NCBI RefSeq assembly: GCF_018130825.1
Contig: NZ_JAFCJS010000002.1
Coordinates: 434,001 to 498,000, forward strand
Length of the DNA: 64,000 nt
Origin: Bradyrhizobium liaoningense
GTDB lineage: Bacteria; Pseudomonadota; Alphaproteobacteria; Rhizobiales; Xanthobacteraceae
Direction of reading: 5' to 3'
Below, piece after piece: positions 17,599 to 26,392 of the stretch (positions are counted from its first letter, which is position 1; every line of letters starts with the position of its first letter). The notes under the pieces were generated by a model. The model was not told where the DNA came from, ran no database searches, and was given only the letters and a program-made list of their open reading frames with translations. Both the position numbers and the translations under genes were made by a program.

Positions 17599-18363
17599 TC
17601 AGAGAAAGACGCTCCCACCATCGACAGCCAAGGTCTGTCCCGTAACAAAGGCTGAGCCGTCGCCCGCGAAGAACAGCAAGGCACCGACGAGGTCGGCCGG
17701 CATCTGGTCGCGCTGGATCGACCGGCTTAAGCGCCTGACGACTTCCCCCATCCTCTCCTCCATTCCCGCCGCAAGCACGCCATCACTCAAGGTGAAACCC
17801 GGCGCGATTGCGTTGACGGTGATGCCCTCGCCACCGAGCTCGCGCGCCAGGCTACGCGTGAAGGCAACGACCGCCCCCTTGCTTGAGGTATAGTGAAGCA
17901 TGAAGGGTGCCCCCTTCAGTTGCGAGGTGGACGCGATATTCACGATCCGGCCGCCGCCCCGCGAACGCAAGGCGGGCAATGCAGCCCTCGCGCACAGGAA
18001 CGGTCCGAGCGTATTGACCTCCATGACCTTCATCCACTCGGCTGGCGAGATCTGGTCGAACGGCTTCAAGGTCAGAGACGTGAACAGACCGGCATTATTT
18101 ACCAGTACGTCCAATCCACCGTACGCCGCGACTGCATGGGCCACCATGTTTTCCGTATCGCTGACTTTCGTCACGTCGGCATAGACCCCCACGACACGAA
18201 GGCCTTCATCACAAAGTGTCTTTGCAGCCGCTTCCGCGTTTTGCGTGTCTGCGATAACCACCGAATAGCTGTCGGCGGCGAGCGCGCGGGCCAGCACGAG
18301 ACCGATACCGCTCGCTCCTCCCGTAACAATAGCCACGCGTTGGCTCTTTGGACTTTCAGACAT
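17599..18363 (-). CDS. Short-chain dehydrogenase/reductase (SDR)
   Basis: The 254-residue classical SDR begins at the ATG at 18363 behind GAGGAG. It has the cofactor motif TGGASGIG, the NNAG motif, catalytic Ser in NIASTSQ and the active-site pair in YTSSK. Asp in VIADTQ after the second strand favours NAD(H). It is the last gene of the leftward operon after P450 and ferredoxin, so it probably oxidises the alcohol made by the P450, for example a benzyl alcohol to an aldehyde. That role is inferred. A cis-diol dehydrogenase role is less likely because TphB is present for that step. Confidence 0.85.
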   Translation of the reverse strand: MSESPKSQRVAIVTGGASGIGLVLARALAADSYSVVIADTQNAEAAAKTLCDEGLRVVGVYADVTKVSDTENMVAHAVAAYGGLDVLVNNAGLFTSLTLKPFDQISPAEWMKVMEVNTLGPFLCARAALPALRSRGGGRIVNIASTSQLKGAPFMLHYTSSKGAVVAFTRSLARELGGEGITVNAIAPGFTLSDGVLAAGMEERMGEVVRRLSRSIQRDQMPADLVGALLFFAGDGSAFVTGQTLAVDGGSVFL

Positions 18364-18431
18364 GAAACTCTCCTCAGCAGCTCTCCGACGGATGCGGAGA
18401 TCGTTCGACGGAAGACTGGATGACGATCTTA

Positions 18432-18755
18432 TTAGAGCTGCCGATCAGGGATCCGCACCACCAGGGTCTCGATATTGCCGGTAACGTTGAGCTGACAGCT
18501 CAGACGACTGCTCTGCAATCGTTCGGCTGCGGCGCTTTCCAGCATCTCGTTCTCGACCTCGCCGACCGGCGGAAGAGTTTCGGCCCCTTCGTCCTCGATA
18601 TATACGTGGCAGGTGGCGCACATCGCGGCACCGCCGCACTCTCCCACGATTCCGCCTATTCCGTTATGTACTGCGGTTCGCATCACATTGGCCCCTGCCT
18701 CGACCTCGACCCGAGTGCGTTGGCCACCCGCCTCGACGTAGACGATCACCGGCAT
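18432..18755 (-). CDS. [2Fe-2S] ferredoxin, adrenodoxin/putidaredoxin type
   Basis: The 107-residue protein has the vertebrate-type cluster ligands: three Cys in GECGGAAMCATCHVY (C-x5-C-x2-C) and a fourth in SRLSCQLNV. It starts two bases after the P450 stop codon. It most likely carries electrons to that P450, as the ferredoxin partner Pux does for CYP199A enzymes. A dedicated ferredoxin reductase is not in this operon; the TphA1-like reductase at 22.9 kb or a reductase elsewhere could supply electrons. Confidence 0.9.
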   Translation of the reverse strand: MPVIVYVEAGGQRTRVEVEAGANVMRTAVHNGIGGIVGECGGAAMCATCHVYIEDEGAETLPPVGEVENEMLESAAAERLQSSRLSCQLNVTGNIETLVVRIPDRQL

Positions 18756-18757
18756 CG

Positions 18758-19996
18758 CTACGCCCTTTTTTCTTTCGCGATCAATCGCAGCCGCAACGAC
18801 GAATATCCACGAACGGTGTTGTTGAAGTGTAATTCCGGCTCGCCGAGCGCCTCAAACACTTCGACTTGCGCTGCCAGTGCCTTCAGGACGATCTCGGCCT
18901 CCAGTCGCGCGATCATTTGCCCCGCACAGCCGTGGATACCCGTGCCGAAGGCCAGGTTGGACGCCGGTTTGCGATGTACGTCGAACGTATCGGCGGCTGT
19001 CCAATGGCTCGCGTCGCGGTTCGCCGAGGCGATCAAGACAAGGATCTTCTGGTTTTTGTCGAGATCGACACCTTCCAGCGTAACGGGTTGTGTCGTCGTA
19101 CGATAGAATGAGTGGAAGGTACTATCATAGCGCAAGACCTCTTCGATCGCCTGCCGCGCGATCGCCGGATCATGTCTGACAGCCGCCCACTGATCCGGAT
19201 ACCGTGCAAAGCACGCAAGCGCATTTCCGATGGTGAAGATCGTGGTGTCGAGACCCGCCGACAGCATCGTGCGCACCAGCATCCCAGCTTCTTCATGGGT
19301 AATTTCACCGGCATCGGCTGCGGCGTAGAGTTCTGCACCGAAACTGCCTTCGCTCAGATTCTTGCGTTGGCAGACCTCGTTGATCCAACGGATCGATGGG
19401 CCGAGCCGCGCCAGGCAGTCCCGGAAGCGATCATTTTGCGGCCCGAAGGCATTGAATACCATGTCACCGTAAGGGAGCAGGTGTTCCCGCCCCTCCGCGG
19501 GCAGTCCGACGGCGTCCGCGAAAACCTTCAGCGGATACGCCTCAGCGATATCTCTGACACCGTCGCAGACACTCTGCGCGACCAAGCGCGTTACCATCGC
19601 CTGCGCTTCTTGCTCGAACCGCTCACGAAGCCTACCGAGCGACCGCGGTGAGAGGATCCGCGAGAACACCTTGCGGGTGCGAGTGTGTTCCGGGCGATCC
19701 ACTTCTAGAATGATGCTTGGCTTCCGCCAGGGCGTCTCAGTATGGAAGTTGGTGAGGCCGACGCCGGCGCTCGAGCAGAACGTCTCGTGGTCGGTCAAGA
19801 CCCGCATGACCGAAGCGTAACGACCGACGGCGTAGGTCCCGTACTTCTGCATCCACACAAGCGGTCCGGCCTCGCGGATCTCCTGATAATAGGGATAGGG
19901 ATTGGACATCACCTCGTCAGAGTACGGATCGAGGGTGATGACCGGCGCCCCCGGCGACGGCGTCACGCCGACCTCGTCACGGCCAACCTGCAGCAT
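18758..19996 (-). CDS. Cytochrome P450, CYP199A-like para-substituted benzoate oxidase
   Basis: I choose the ATG at 19996, five bases after GGAGG, giving 412 residues; an ATG at 20008 would add four residues. P450 landmarks: the I-helix AGLDTT, ExxR in EEVLRYD and the heme loop FGTGIHGCAGQ with the Cys ligand. Resemblance to CYP199A2/A4 is strong in AEAYPLKVFADAVGL, EGREHLLPYG and VFNAFGPQND. The Arg and Ser residues that hold the benzoate carboxylate in CYP199A (WRKPS and LVRTMLSAG) are present. CYP199A enzymes demethylate 4-methoxybenzoate and hydroxylate 4-methylbenzoate. The exact substrate here is inferred. It heads an operon with the ferredoxin and the SDR. Confidence 0.9.
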   Translation of the reverse strand: MLQVGRDEVGVTPSPGAPVITLDPYSDEVMSNPYPYYQEIREAGPLVWMQKYGTYAVGRYASVMRVLTDHETFCSSAGVGLTNFHTETPWRKPSIILEVDRPEHTRTRKVFSRILSPRSLGRLRERFEQEAQAMVTRLVAQSVCDGVRDIAEAYPLKVFADAVGLPAEGREHLLPYGDMVFNAFGPQNDRFRDCLARLGPSIRWINEVCQRKNLSEGSFGAELYAAADAGEITHEEAGMLVRTMLSAGLDTTIFTIGNALACFARYPDQWAAVRHDPAIARQAIEEVLRYDSTFHSFYRTTTQPVTLEGVDLDKNQKILVLIASANRDASHWTAADTFDVHRKPASNLAFGTGIHGCAGQMIARLEAEIVLKALAAQVEVFEALGEPELHFNNTVRGYSSLRLRLIAKEKRA

Positions 19997-20049
19997 CCAT
20001 TCCTCCATCCCTAGCCAGCCTGACGATGGCCTGGCCTTGCAGAGCTATT

Positions 20050-20082
20050 GTTCGTTATTCGAACCCTGTCCGTTATTCGACT
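20050..20082. promoter_or_regulatory. Tandem IclR-type operators before the P450 operon
   Basis: GTTCG-TTATT-CGAAC at 20050-20064 is a perfect 15-bp palindrome with a 5-base spacer. A second, imperfect copy (GTCCG-TTATT-CGACT) lies at 20068-20082, 18 bases away. They sit between the putative promoter and the P450 start. Confidence 0.6.
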
Positions 20083-20085
20083 TAT

Positions 20086-20114
20086 GATTTACCCAGCTCT
20101 ATTTTGGGTGTCAA
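20086..20114 (-). promoter_or_regulatory. Putative promoter of the P450 operon
   Basis: On the minus strand TTGACA (20114-20109) is followed after 17 bases by TAAATC (20091-20086). The operators lie just downstream, where a bound regulator would block transcription. The rest of the 20115-20333 gap shows nothing recognisable. Confidence 0.45.
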
Positions 20115-20333
20115 CGTTTCGCTTTTGACGCAGCGGTCGCCTGCCTAGCAGCCAGCGCGCACAAACGACGCGTCCGCCCGCAGCACGCTCGTCTCACGGA
20201 CCGGCATCATCGCACCGAAGCGGCGCAGTCAGCCCTTGCACAACAAATGAGCGCCGAAGCGTACCTGACAGATCAGGCCGATGAGAGCTCGCCGCACCAA
20301 CTTTCGTTCGCTATTCGCACACTGCCTTCCAAC

Positions 20334-20900
20334 CTATACGAGCGGCCTAGGTGTGAGCGCGCACAGCTTGCCAAGACACCCGTCAAGCAGTTGCCTCTGC
20401 AGCTTCGGCAAAAGCCGCCCTTCCCCATCGAAGGCGCTTTCCGAAGTGCCGAGCTCAAGATGCTGAGGGATGACCAACGCACCAAGCTCGCGAAGCAACT
20501 GTCGAAGCGCCGGCAGGCCTCGCAAACCACCGACACCGCGCGTCGCACTTCCACAAAGCGCCACTTGCATGCCGGCGAATGGCGTGCGCATTTCCGGATC
20601 GCTGCGACGCATCCAGCCGATCGCGTTCTTCAAAATAGCTGAATAGCTCCCCGTGTACTCATCGGCGCTCATGAACACGCCCGCAACCCCGTCAAACGCT
20701 TCCTTGAGACGCGCGAGATCGTTGGGCCAATCATGGCCGGTCGCCTTCTCGCAATTCGGCAGATCGAGTTCGGAGAGATCGAGACCGACAACGTCGATGC
20801 GATCTGCGAACGACTGTAGCGCGAGATCGGCAGCAGCGCTCGCCAGTCTCCAATTGACCGAACCGATACGACTACTACCTGAGAGAAAAAGCAGCCTCAT
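20334..20900 (-). CDS. NADPH-dependent FMN reductase
   Basis: The ATG at 20900 behind GAAAGGA gives 188 residues; the open frame extends 11 codons further. It has the flavodoxin-like fold of the SsuE/ChrR group: the FMN phosphate loop LSGSSRIGSVNWRLAS and the segment MSADEYTGSYSAILKNAIGWM. Such enzymes reduce FMN or quinones with NADPH. It lies between the P450 operon, which has its own promoter downstream, and the divergent tph-like operon. It may relieve oxidative stress or feed electrons during aromatic oxidation; its role here is unproven. Confidence 0.8.
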   Translation of the reverse strand: MRLLFLSGSSRIGSVNWRLASAAADLALQSFADRIDVVGLDLSELDLPNCEKATGHDWPNDLARLKEAFDGVAGVFMSADEYTGSYSAILKNAIGWMRRSDPEMRTPFAGMQVALCGSATRGVGGLRGLPALRQLLRELGALVIPQHLELGTSESAFDGEGRLLPKLQRQLLDGCLGKLCALTPRPLV

Positions 20901-21014
20901 CAAGCGCGATCCTTTCCGTTCGCTGATGACCATTGGGCTCGAGCGCGACCATCCGCATCATCGCCGACGGCGCGCCCGCGGGAGGCCGCGTCACCCCTCG
21001 GCACCGCCCAAATC

Positions 21015-21043
21015 TTGACACCAAAGGAGACGGCCTGTAAACA
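21015..21043 (+). promoter_or_regulatory. Putative promoter of the tph-like operon
   Basis: TTGACA at 21015-21020 is followed after 17 bases by TAAACA at 21038-21043. The operator at 21062-21080 would fall just downstream of the start point. Confidence 0.45.
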
Positions 21044-21061
21044 AAAACCGCATATCGACCG

Positions 21062-21080
21062 ATGTTCGTATATCGAACAT
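21062..21080. promoter_or_regulatory. IclR-type operator before the tph-like operon
   Basis: ATGTTCG-TATAT-CGAACAT has perfect 7-bp arms. Its 17-base core is identical to the one at 16672-16688, although the two regions are otherwise unrelated. It ends 19 bases before the tphA2 ATG. Confidence 0.68.
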
Positions 21081-21099
21081 AATTGCCGGAGCTTCTCTG

Positions 21100-22362
21100 A
21101 TGAACGAGTTTTCGCGTCTCGAAGCGAAGCCACCTGAGTGGCAACAAGAGGAAGAGATCCGGCAGATCCCTTATTGGACTTTCAACGATGCGAACCTCTA
21201 CAAGCGCGAACAGCAAAAGCTCTTCAATGGGCCAACCTGGAGCTTCCTCTGCCTTGAGGTCGAGCTGCAGATCGCCGGAGATTTCGTTGCGGTGCATGTC
21301 GGCGAAACGCCTGTCATCGTGACGCGAGATCGCGACGGCGAAATCTATGGCTTCGAGAACCGCTGCGCGCATCGCGGCTCCCTGCTTGCGCTCGAAGACC
21401 GCGGGAACGTCAAGGATTTCACATGCGTCTATCACGCCTGGACGCACAGCCTTCAAGGCGATCTCATCGGGATCGCGTTTCAGAACGGGATTGCAGGCAA
21501 AGGCGGGATCGCCAGGGACTTTTGCAAGTCGGATCACGGTCCGCGCAAACTGCGGATCGCCGTCCTGTCCGGCCTGGTCTTCGGCAGCTTTGACGAGAAC
21601 GTGGACGAGATCGAAGACTACCTTGGCCCAGAGATCGTTCGCCGGATCGCGCGTGTCCTGAACGGCCGCAAGCCCGTGGTGTTGGGTCGCTTCACGCAGA
21701 TCTTGCCGAACAATTGGAAGCTGTATGTCGAAAACACCAAGGACAGCTATCACGCGAGCATCCTGCACACGTTCTTCACCACGTTCGAGTTGAACCGGCT
21801 GTCCCAGCGTGGCGGCATCATCGTCAACCAGAATGGTGGATCGCACGTCAGCTACTCCGCGGTCGACGGCGAAGCAGAGGCCGCGAAAGCAAAGCAAGTC
21901 TATTCGGGGCAAAACATCCGTTCCCAATCCGATCTGACGCTCTCGGACATGTCGCTGCTCGCCAACTTCAAGGAGTTCGGCGACGACGTAACGCTGCAGA
22001 TTCTGACGGTCTTTCCCAACTTCGTTCTGCAACAGATCCAGAATGCGCTCGCCGTGCGGACGATCCTCCCACGCGGAATCAACTCGATGCATCTCAAATG
22101 GACCTATTTCGGCTTTGAGGAGGATACTCCCGAGCAGCGCAAAATCAGGATGAAGCAATCCAATCTCGTGGGTCCCGGCGGTTACGTGTCGATGGAGGAC
22201 GGATGCATCGGCGGCTTTGTACAGCGCGGCACCGCTGGCTCACCGAATGAGCAGGCCGTGTTGGCTATGGGCGGCTATTCCACTAGCAGCAGTGACGATC
22301 GCATCACCGAGGCGGCCGTTCGCGGCTTCTGGAAGGAATACCGATTGAGGATGAGCGTATGA
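21100..22362 (+). CDS. tphA2: Terephthalate-type ring-hydroxylating dioxygenase, large subunit
   Basis: The 420-residue alpha subunit has the Rieske ligands Cys89, His91, Cys109 and His112 (NRCAHRG ... CVYHAW, C-x-H-x17-C-x2-H). The mononuclear iron site has Asp215, His218 and His223 ([15 protein letters not shown]), and an acidic SMEDG segment lies near the C-terminus. Long stretches match what I know of Comamonas TphA2, for example [28 protein letters not shown] and [12 protein letters not shown]. TphA2A3 adds O2 to terephthalate to give the 1,2-cis-dihydrodiol. The following genes are the matching Tph partners in the same order of function, which makes the assignment strong; a related para-dicarboxylate remains possible. 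GGAG lies upstream of the ATG. Confidence 0.85.
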   Translation: MNEFSRLEAKPPEWQQEEEIRQIPYWTFNDANLYKREQQKLFNGPTWSFLCLEVELQIAGDFVAVHVGETPVIVTRDRDGEIYGFENRCAHRGSLLALEDRGNVKDFTCVYHAWTHSLQGDLIGIAFQNGIAGKGGIARDFCKSDHGPRKLRIAVLSGLVFGSFDENVDEIEDYLGPEIVRRIARVLNGRKPVVLGRFTQILPNNWKLYVENTKDSYHASILHTFFTTFELNRLSQRGGIIVNQNGGSHVSYSAVDGEAEAAKAKQVYSGQNIRSQSDLTLSDMSLLANFKEFGDDVTLQILTVFPNFVLQQIQNALAVRTILPRGINSMHLKWTYFGFEEDTPEQRKIRMKQSNLVGPGGYVSMEDGCIGGFVQRGTAGSPNEQAVLAMGGYSTSSSDDRITEAAVRGFWKEYRLRMSV

Positions 22363-22844
22363 GAGACCTCATTCGACGTCAGCAGCTGATGATGCTGATC
22401 TCAATGGTACAGGCACGTTACGTGCGTGAGATCGACGACGGCGACAGTACCGCATGGCCGGACTTCTTCGTGGACGACTGCTTCTACAAGATTACGACCG
22501 CCGACAACTACGCCCATAATCTTGAAGCCGGCCTTATGTGGATGGACAGCAAGAATATGTTGCGCGACCGCATTCTCTCGCTACTTGAGGCCAATGTGTA
22601 CGAGCGCCACTCTTATCGTCACCTCCTTGGACACCCCTACATCTCCGATATTGACGGAAACGAGCTGGATTCCGAGACGCCGTTCATGGTGGCCAGGATC
22701 ACGCGGGAGGGCCCGACCGATCTCTTTGCCACCGGCCGCTACGTCGACCGTTACCGCATGACCGATGACGACGCGAAGCTAGTCAGACGCATCGTCGTCC
22801 TCGACAGTGGCTATATCGATACGTTGTTGGGCTTTCCTCTCTAA
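22359..22844 (+). CDS. tphA3: Terephthalate-type dioxygenase, small subunit
   Basis: The 161-residue protein belongs to the SnoaL-like beta subunits of ring-hydroxylating oxygenases. The segments [39 protein letters not shown] and YRHLLGHP correspond closely to TphA3, and the C-terminus [12 protein letters not shown] matches its end. Its ATG overlaps the alpha-subunit stop codon (ATGA). The beta subunit is structural for the alpha-beta hexamer. Confidence 0.85.
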   Translation: MRDLIRRQQLMMLISMVQARYVREIDDGDSTAWPDFFVDDCFYKITTADNYAHNLEAGLMWMDSKNMLRDRILSLLEANVYERHSYRHLLGHPYISDIDGNELDSETPFMVARITREGPTDLFATGRYVDRYRMTDDDAKLVRRIVVLDSGYIDTLLGFPL

Positions 22845-22906
22845 CTGCGCTGCCTGATCAGCCCGAAGTGTGGCTTGCCAGAAGAACAAGACGACTGGAG
22901 GCTTCG

Positions 22907-23965
22907 TTGACTTTTACCATACGCGTTGCGGATCAGGATATTTCCTACGACTGCGCGCCTAATGAAAGCGTCCTCGATGCAACGGAGCGAGCGGGCTATT
23001 CAATTCCCTACTCTTGCCGGAAGGGCGTTTGCGCATCGTGCCTGGGCGATCTCGTTGCGGGAACAGCTTTCGTCCGCGGACAAGGTATGTGCACGGGCCC
23101 CATGCAGAGCGTACTGCTGTGCCAGGCCCGCCCGCAAAGCGACATTGAAATCTCTCCGAGCCGGATCCGACCGTCGGAGACGATACAACGCAAGATCTTT
23201 ACAGCCAAAGTTCGCAAGATCGACCGACCAACACCAACCGTATCGATCATCCAACTTCGTCTGCCGATTGGACGGCGCGGGATTTTCCGTGCCGGCCAAT
23301 ACCTGCGCGTGTTGATGTCCGGGGGCGACTCCCGGAATTATTCGATGGCGAATCCGCCGCAGAAGAATGACGAGGTCGAGTTGCATATTCGTCGGGTATC
23401 GGGCGGCACGTTCTCGGAGGGCATCCTTACCCGTCTCGCGCCGTCAAGCACGCTGGACGTCGAGCTTCCGTACGGCGAATTCTCGTTGTCTGATGCTGTT
23501 GACCGGAAGGCGATCTTGATCGCTACAGGAACCGGCTTCGCGCCGATGAAGTCAATCATCGAGAATGGCATCAAGTCGGGTCTGACGAGGCCCCTTCATC
23601 TGTATTGGGGCGCAAATATCGAATCTGACCTTTACATGCTTGACCTCGCGCGGAGTTGGGCAGAGGCGCATGCGTGGTTCACCTTCACGCCGGTTGTTTC
23701 CGCCCCGTCTTCGAAATGGCGCGGGCGAACCGGCCTCGTTCATCGCGCGGTGCAAGCCGATTATCCCGACATGTCGGAATTGGAGGTCTACGCCTGCGGT
23801 GCTCCAGTCATGATTGAAGCGGCGCGACACGATCTCTGCTCGGAGTCGGGGCTGACAAACGATGCGTTTTTTAGCGATGCATTCGTGCCTTCCGGCGACC
23901 GCGGCGCAGATCGGCTGGCAGCTGCCGCGGCGACAGCGAAAGGCTATGCGGCGCTTTCAACCTAA
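22907..23965 (+). CDS. tphA1: Terephthalate-type dioxygenase reductase
   Basis: A TTG at 22907 follows GGAGG by five bases, and from it the N-terminus (TFTIRVADQDISYDCAP) has the same length as TphA1 up to the CAP motif; the open frame begins earlier at 22868 with atypical sequence. The 352-residue product has a plant-type [2Fe-2S] domain (YSCRKGVCASCLGDL ... LLCQARP), an FAD domain (SRNYSMANPP, GTFSEGIL) and an NAD domain (ATGTGFAPMKSII). It passes electrons from NAD(P)H to the Rieske oxygenase. It could also serve the P450 ferredoxin, which is untested. Confidence 0.85.
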   Translation: MTFTIRVADQDISYDCAPNESVLDATERAGYSIPYSCRKGVCASCLGDLVAGTAFVRGQGMCTGPMQSVLLCQARPQSDIEISPSRIRPSETIQRKIFTAKVRKIDRPTPTVSIIQLRLPIGRRGIFRAGQYLRVLMSGGDSRNYSMANPPQKNDEVELHIRRVSGGTFSEGILTRLAPSSTLDVELPYGEFSLSDAVDRKAILIATGTGFAPMKSIIENGIKSGLTRPLHLYWGANIESDLYMLDLARSWAEAHAWFTFTPVVSAPSSKWRGRTGLVHRAVQADYPDMSELEVYACGAPVMIEAARHDLCSESGLTNDAFFSDAFVPSGDRGADRLAAAAATAKGYAALST

Positions 23966-23992
23966 TCTTTCCTCACGCAGCGAAGCGTTCTC

Positions 23993-25015
23993 ATGAGTAA
24001 AGCAATTGATACGATTGCCCTCACCATCGGCGATCCGAATGGGATTGGACCCGAAATTGCAGTGAAGGCTGCCGGCGCGCTCGCCGGCCAGTCGAGCTTG
24101 AATGTCATCCTTGTCGGCGACGGCCATGTCATTCGCCACTACGCAGAGCGTCATGCGAACGGCATCAAGCTCATTTCTCATGAGAACAGGCGCTCGGATG
24201 ATCATCCGGCAATCTATTGGCATTCGGTCGATTCGCTTTCACTGATGCACTTCGATCCCGGTCGGGTCGACCCCGCCGCCGGACGGGCAACGGTCGACTA
24301 CGTCGCAGCTGCGATCGACCTGGTTCGGTCAGGCGCGGCGGGAGCGATCGTCGGATGCCCGCACAACGAGACCGCGGTCAACGCTGCCGGCATTCCATTT
24401 TCCGGCTATCCTGGATTGATCGCGCGATTGACGCACACGGACGAGAACAGCGTTTTCCTGATGCTGATCGGCGGCGGCTTGAAGATTTTGCACGCCACGT
24501 TGCACGAGCGACTGCGCGATGCGCTTGCTAGGCTAAGCCCGGAGCTCATTGAGAAGGCCGGTATGGCTTGTGCAAGTGCGCTGCAACGTCTCGGTCTCTC
24601 TCACCCGCGCATCGGTATCTTCGGCATCAATCCCCACGCCGGCGAGAACGGGCTGTTTGGCGACGACGACGAGCACATCACGGTTCCCGCTGTCAAACGC
24701 ATGCGTGAGGCCGGACTCCTCGTCGAAGGTCCGATTGGCGCAGATATCCTCCTGACACGAAGGGATATCGACGGATTCGTCGCGATCTATCACGATCAGG
24801 GGCATATCCCGGTGAAGCTATTGGCCGGCCGTGACGTGTCCGCGCTTTCCGTCGGATCCGACATCATTTTCTCAAGCGTCGGCCATGGCAGTGCCTTCGA
24901 TATCGCCGGCCAGGGAAAGGCGGAATCGACCGCCGTGCTTCGTACATTGCGACTCATCGGAGATCGAGTGGCAGACGCCGGCGGCGAGTCCACCGGCGCC
25001 CAACTGAAGCCGTGA
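23993..25015 (+). CDS. tphB: cis-dihydrodiol dehydrogenase of the PdxA/TphB family
   Basis: This 340-residue protein is of the PdxA fold (LTIGDPNGIGPEIAVKAA at the start). Segments shared with TphB rather than with biosynthetic PdxA include CPHNETAVNAAGIPFSGYPGLIA, VFLMLIGGGLKILHATLHE, FGINPHAGENGLFGDDDE and IYHDQGHIPVKLLA. TphB oxidises and decarboxylates the terephthalate cis-dihydrodiol to protocatechuate with NAD. The metal-binding His and Asp of NPHAGE and YHDQGH are present. It directly follows the reductase gene, so the operon encodes the whole conversion to protocatechuate. Confidence 0.87.
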   Translation: MSKAIDTIALTIGDPNGIGPEIAVKAAGALAGQSSLNVILVGDGHVIRHYAERHANGIKLISHENRRSDDHPAIYWHSVDSLSLMHFDPGRVDPAAGRATVDYVAAAIDLVRSGAAGAIVGCPHNETAVNAAGIPFSGYPGLIARLTHTDENSVFLMLIGGGLKILHATLHERLRDALARLSPELIEKAGMACASALQRLGLSHPRIGIFGINPHAGENGLFGDDDEHITVPAVKRMREAGLLVEGPIGADILLTRRDIDGFVAIYHDQGHIPVKLLAGRDVSALSVGSDIIFSSVGHGSAFDIAGQGKAESTAVLRTLRLIGDRVADAGGESTGAQLKP

Positions 25016-25111
25016 CGGCCTGTTGGTGCGAAGCACGACGGTTTGGCGGAACCAGAGGCCCGGCTCGTCCGAAACAACAATAGCTACAGTTTTCGGGAGG
25101 AGAGATCGAGT

Positions 25112-26098
25112 ATGACGTGCAAGTCTCCGATACGACTGGCCCTGTTCGCTGCGATGGTTGCGGCACTCCATCCCTTCTCCAGTTGCGCCGCCGACGATTC
25201 GAGATATCCATCCAAGATCATCAAAATCATCGTGCCGTTTCCCGCTGGCGGAACGGCCGATAGCTTGCCTCGTATCGTTGCGGAGAAGCTGAGACAGAGA
25301 TGGGGACTGCCCGTCATCATCGAGAATAAAACCGGTGCCGGCGGCAATATCGGTGCGGAGTTCGTCGCAAACAGTGCAGCCGACGGCTATACGTTACTAG
25401 CCAGCCCGCCGGGGCCGATTGCGATCAATGAAGGGCTCTACAGGACGCTTGGATTCCGTCCCAGCGACCTCCGAACGATTACACTGCTGGGGACTGCACC
25501 GAATGTCATCGACGTACGTAATGATTTCCCAGCAAAGACGGTCCACGAATTGATCGACTACGCCAGGGCCAACCCCGATAGGGTTACCTTCGCCTCGCAG
25601 GGCAACGGGTCGACATCCCATCTGACGGCGATGTTGTTCCAGCGGCTCACGGATACGAGGCTCGCCCATGTTCCCTATCGCGGGACGGCACCTGCTCTGC
25701 AGGACCTGATGGCAGGCACGGTGGATCTATTCTTTGATAATCTCGGCTCCTCGCTCAGCCTTCAGCAAGGCGGCGCAATACGAATAATCGCCGTATGCAG
25801 CCCTGAGCGCACGCCGTCACTCGCGGATGTCCCCACCGTGCGCGAGGCCGGTGTATCGGATTTCTCGTCGGTAACATGGTTCGCTCTGATGGCACCGAAA
25901 AACACGCCACAAGCGGCGATCGACACCCTCAACTCTGCAGTCACTGAGATACTCCGCGAATCAGATGTGAAGGCCAAGTTCGAGGCGCTCGGCGTTCAGC
26001 CTGCTCCGATGAATTCCAGGGACACAGAGGCGTTCATCAGTAGCGAGCGGGCGAGGTGGGGCGGCATCATCCGTTCCGCCCAGATTGAGGTCCAATGA
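25112..26098 (+). CDS. tphC: Tripartite tricarboxylate transporter (Bug/TctC) binding protein, TphC-like
   Basis: The ATG at 25112 follows GGGAGGAGAG. The 328-residue protein has a signal peptide ending about CAADDS and the TctC/Bug fold: YPSKIIKIIVPFPAGGTADSLPR, IIENKTGAGGNIGAE, VTFASQGNGSTSHLTAMLF and VPYRGTAPALQDLMAG. TphC is the terephthalate-binding protein for a TctAB-type permease. No tctA or tctB is nearby, so it must use a permease encoded elsewhere, as is common for Bug proteins. It closes the tph-like operon. Confidence 0.85.
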   Translation: MTCKSPIRLALFAAMVAALHPFSSCAADDSRYPSKIIKIIVPFPAGGTADSLPRIVAEKLRQRWGLPVIIENKTGAGGNIGAEFVANSAADGYTLLASPPGPIAINEGLYRTLGFRPSDLRTITLLGTAPNVIDVRNDFPAKTVHELIDYARANPDRVTFASQGNGSTSHLTAMLFQRLTDTRLAHVPYRGTAPALQDLMAGTVDLFFDNLGSSLSLQQGGAIRIIAVCSPERTPSLADVPTVREAGVSDFSSVTWFALMAPKNTPQAAIDTLNSAVTEILRESDVKAKFEALGVQPAPMNSRDTEAFISSERARWGGIIRSAQIEVQ

Positions 26099-26392
26099 TT
26101 TGCCAGACCCTGGCCCTTCTTGGATTTGGCCAGCCTCCTCGATCATGACACCCGTTTACATTTGAAAACAATTCGCCTCGTGAAAATCCCTCGACGATCA
26201 TGCTAGCGAAGTGAAGAAGTGGACGCGGGCTCCCTGACATCGCTCGGTCGGGAGCTTTTTGCAAGCACCATTCCGGATTGCGCCATTGAGGCCCATGGTG
26301 TCTGTGACACCGGTGTCGGTGACGCTCAGATGGGACGGATGATTGATCAGGATGGCTGCAGTGTTCCTGGCCGTTTTTTGGAGTTGTTCAAG

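Noticed and set aside
20875..22158. A 427-residue minus-strand protein
   Set aside because: It is antisense to tphA2, whose Rieske and iron ligands are unmistakable.
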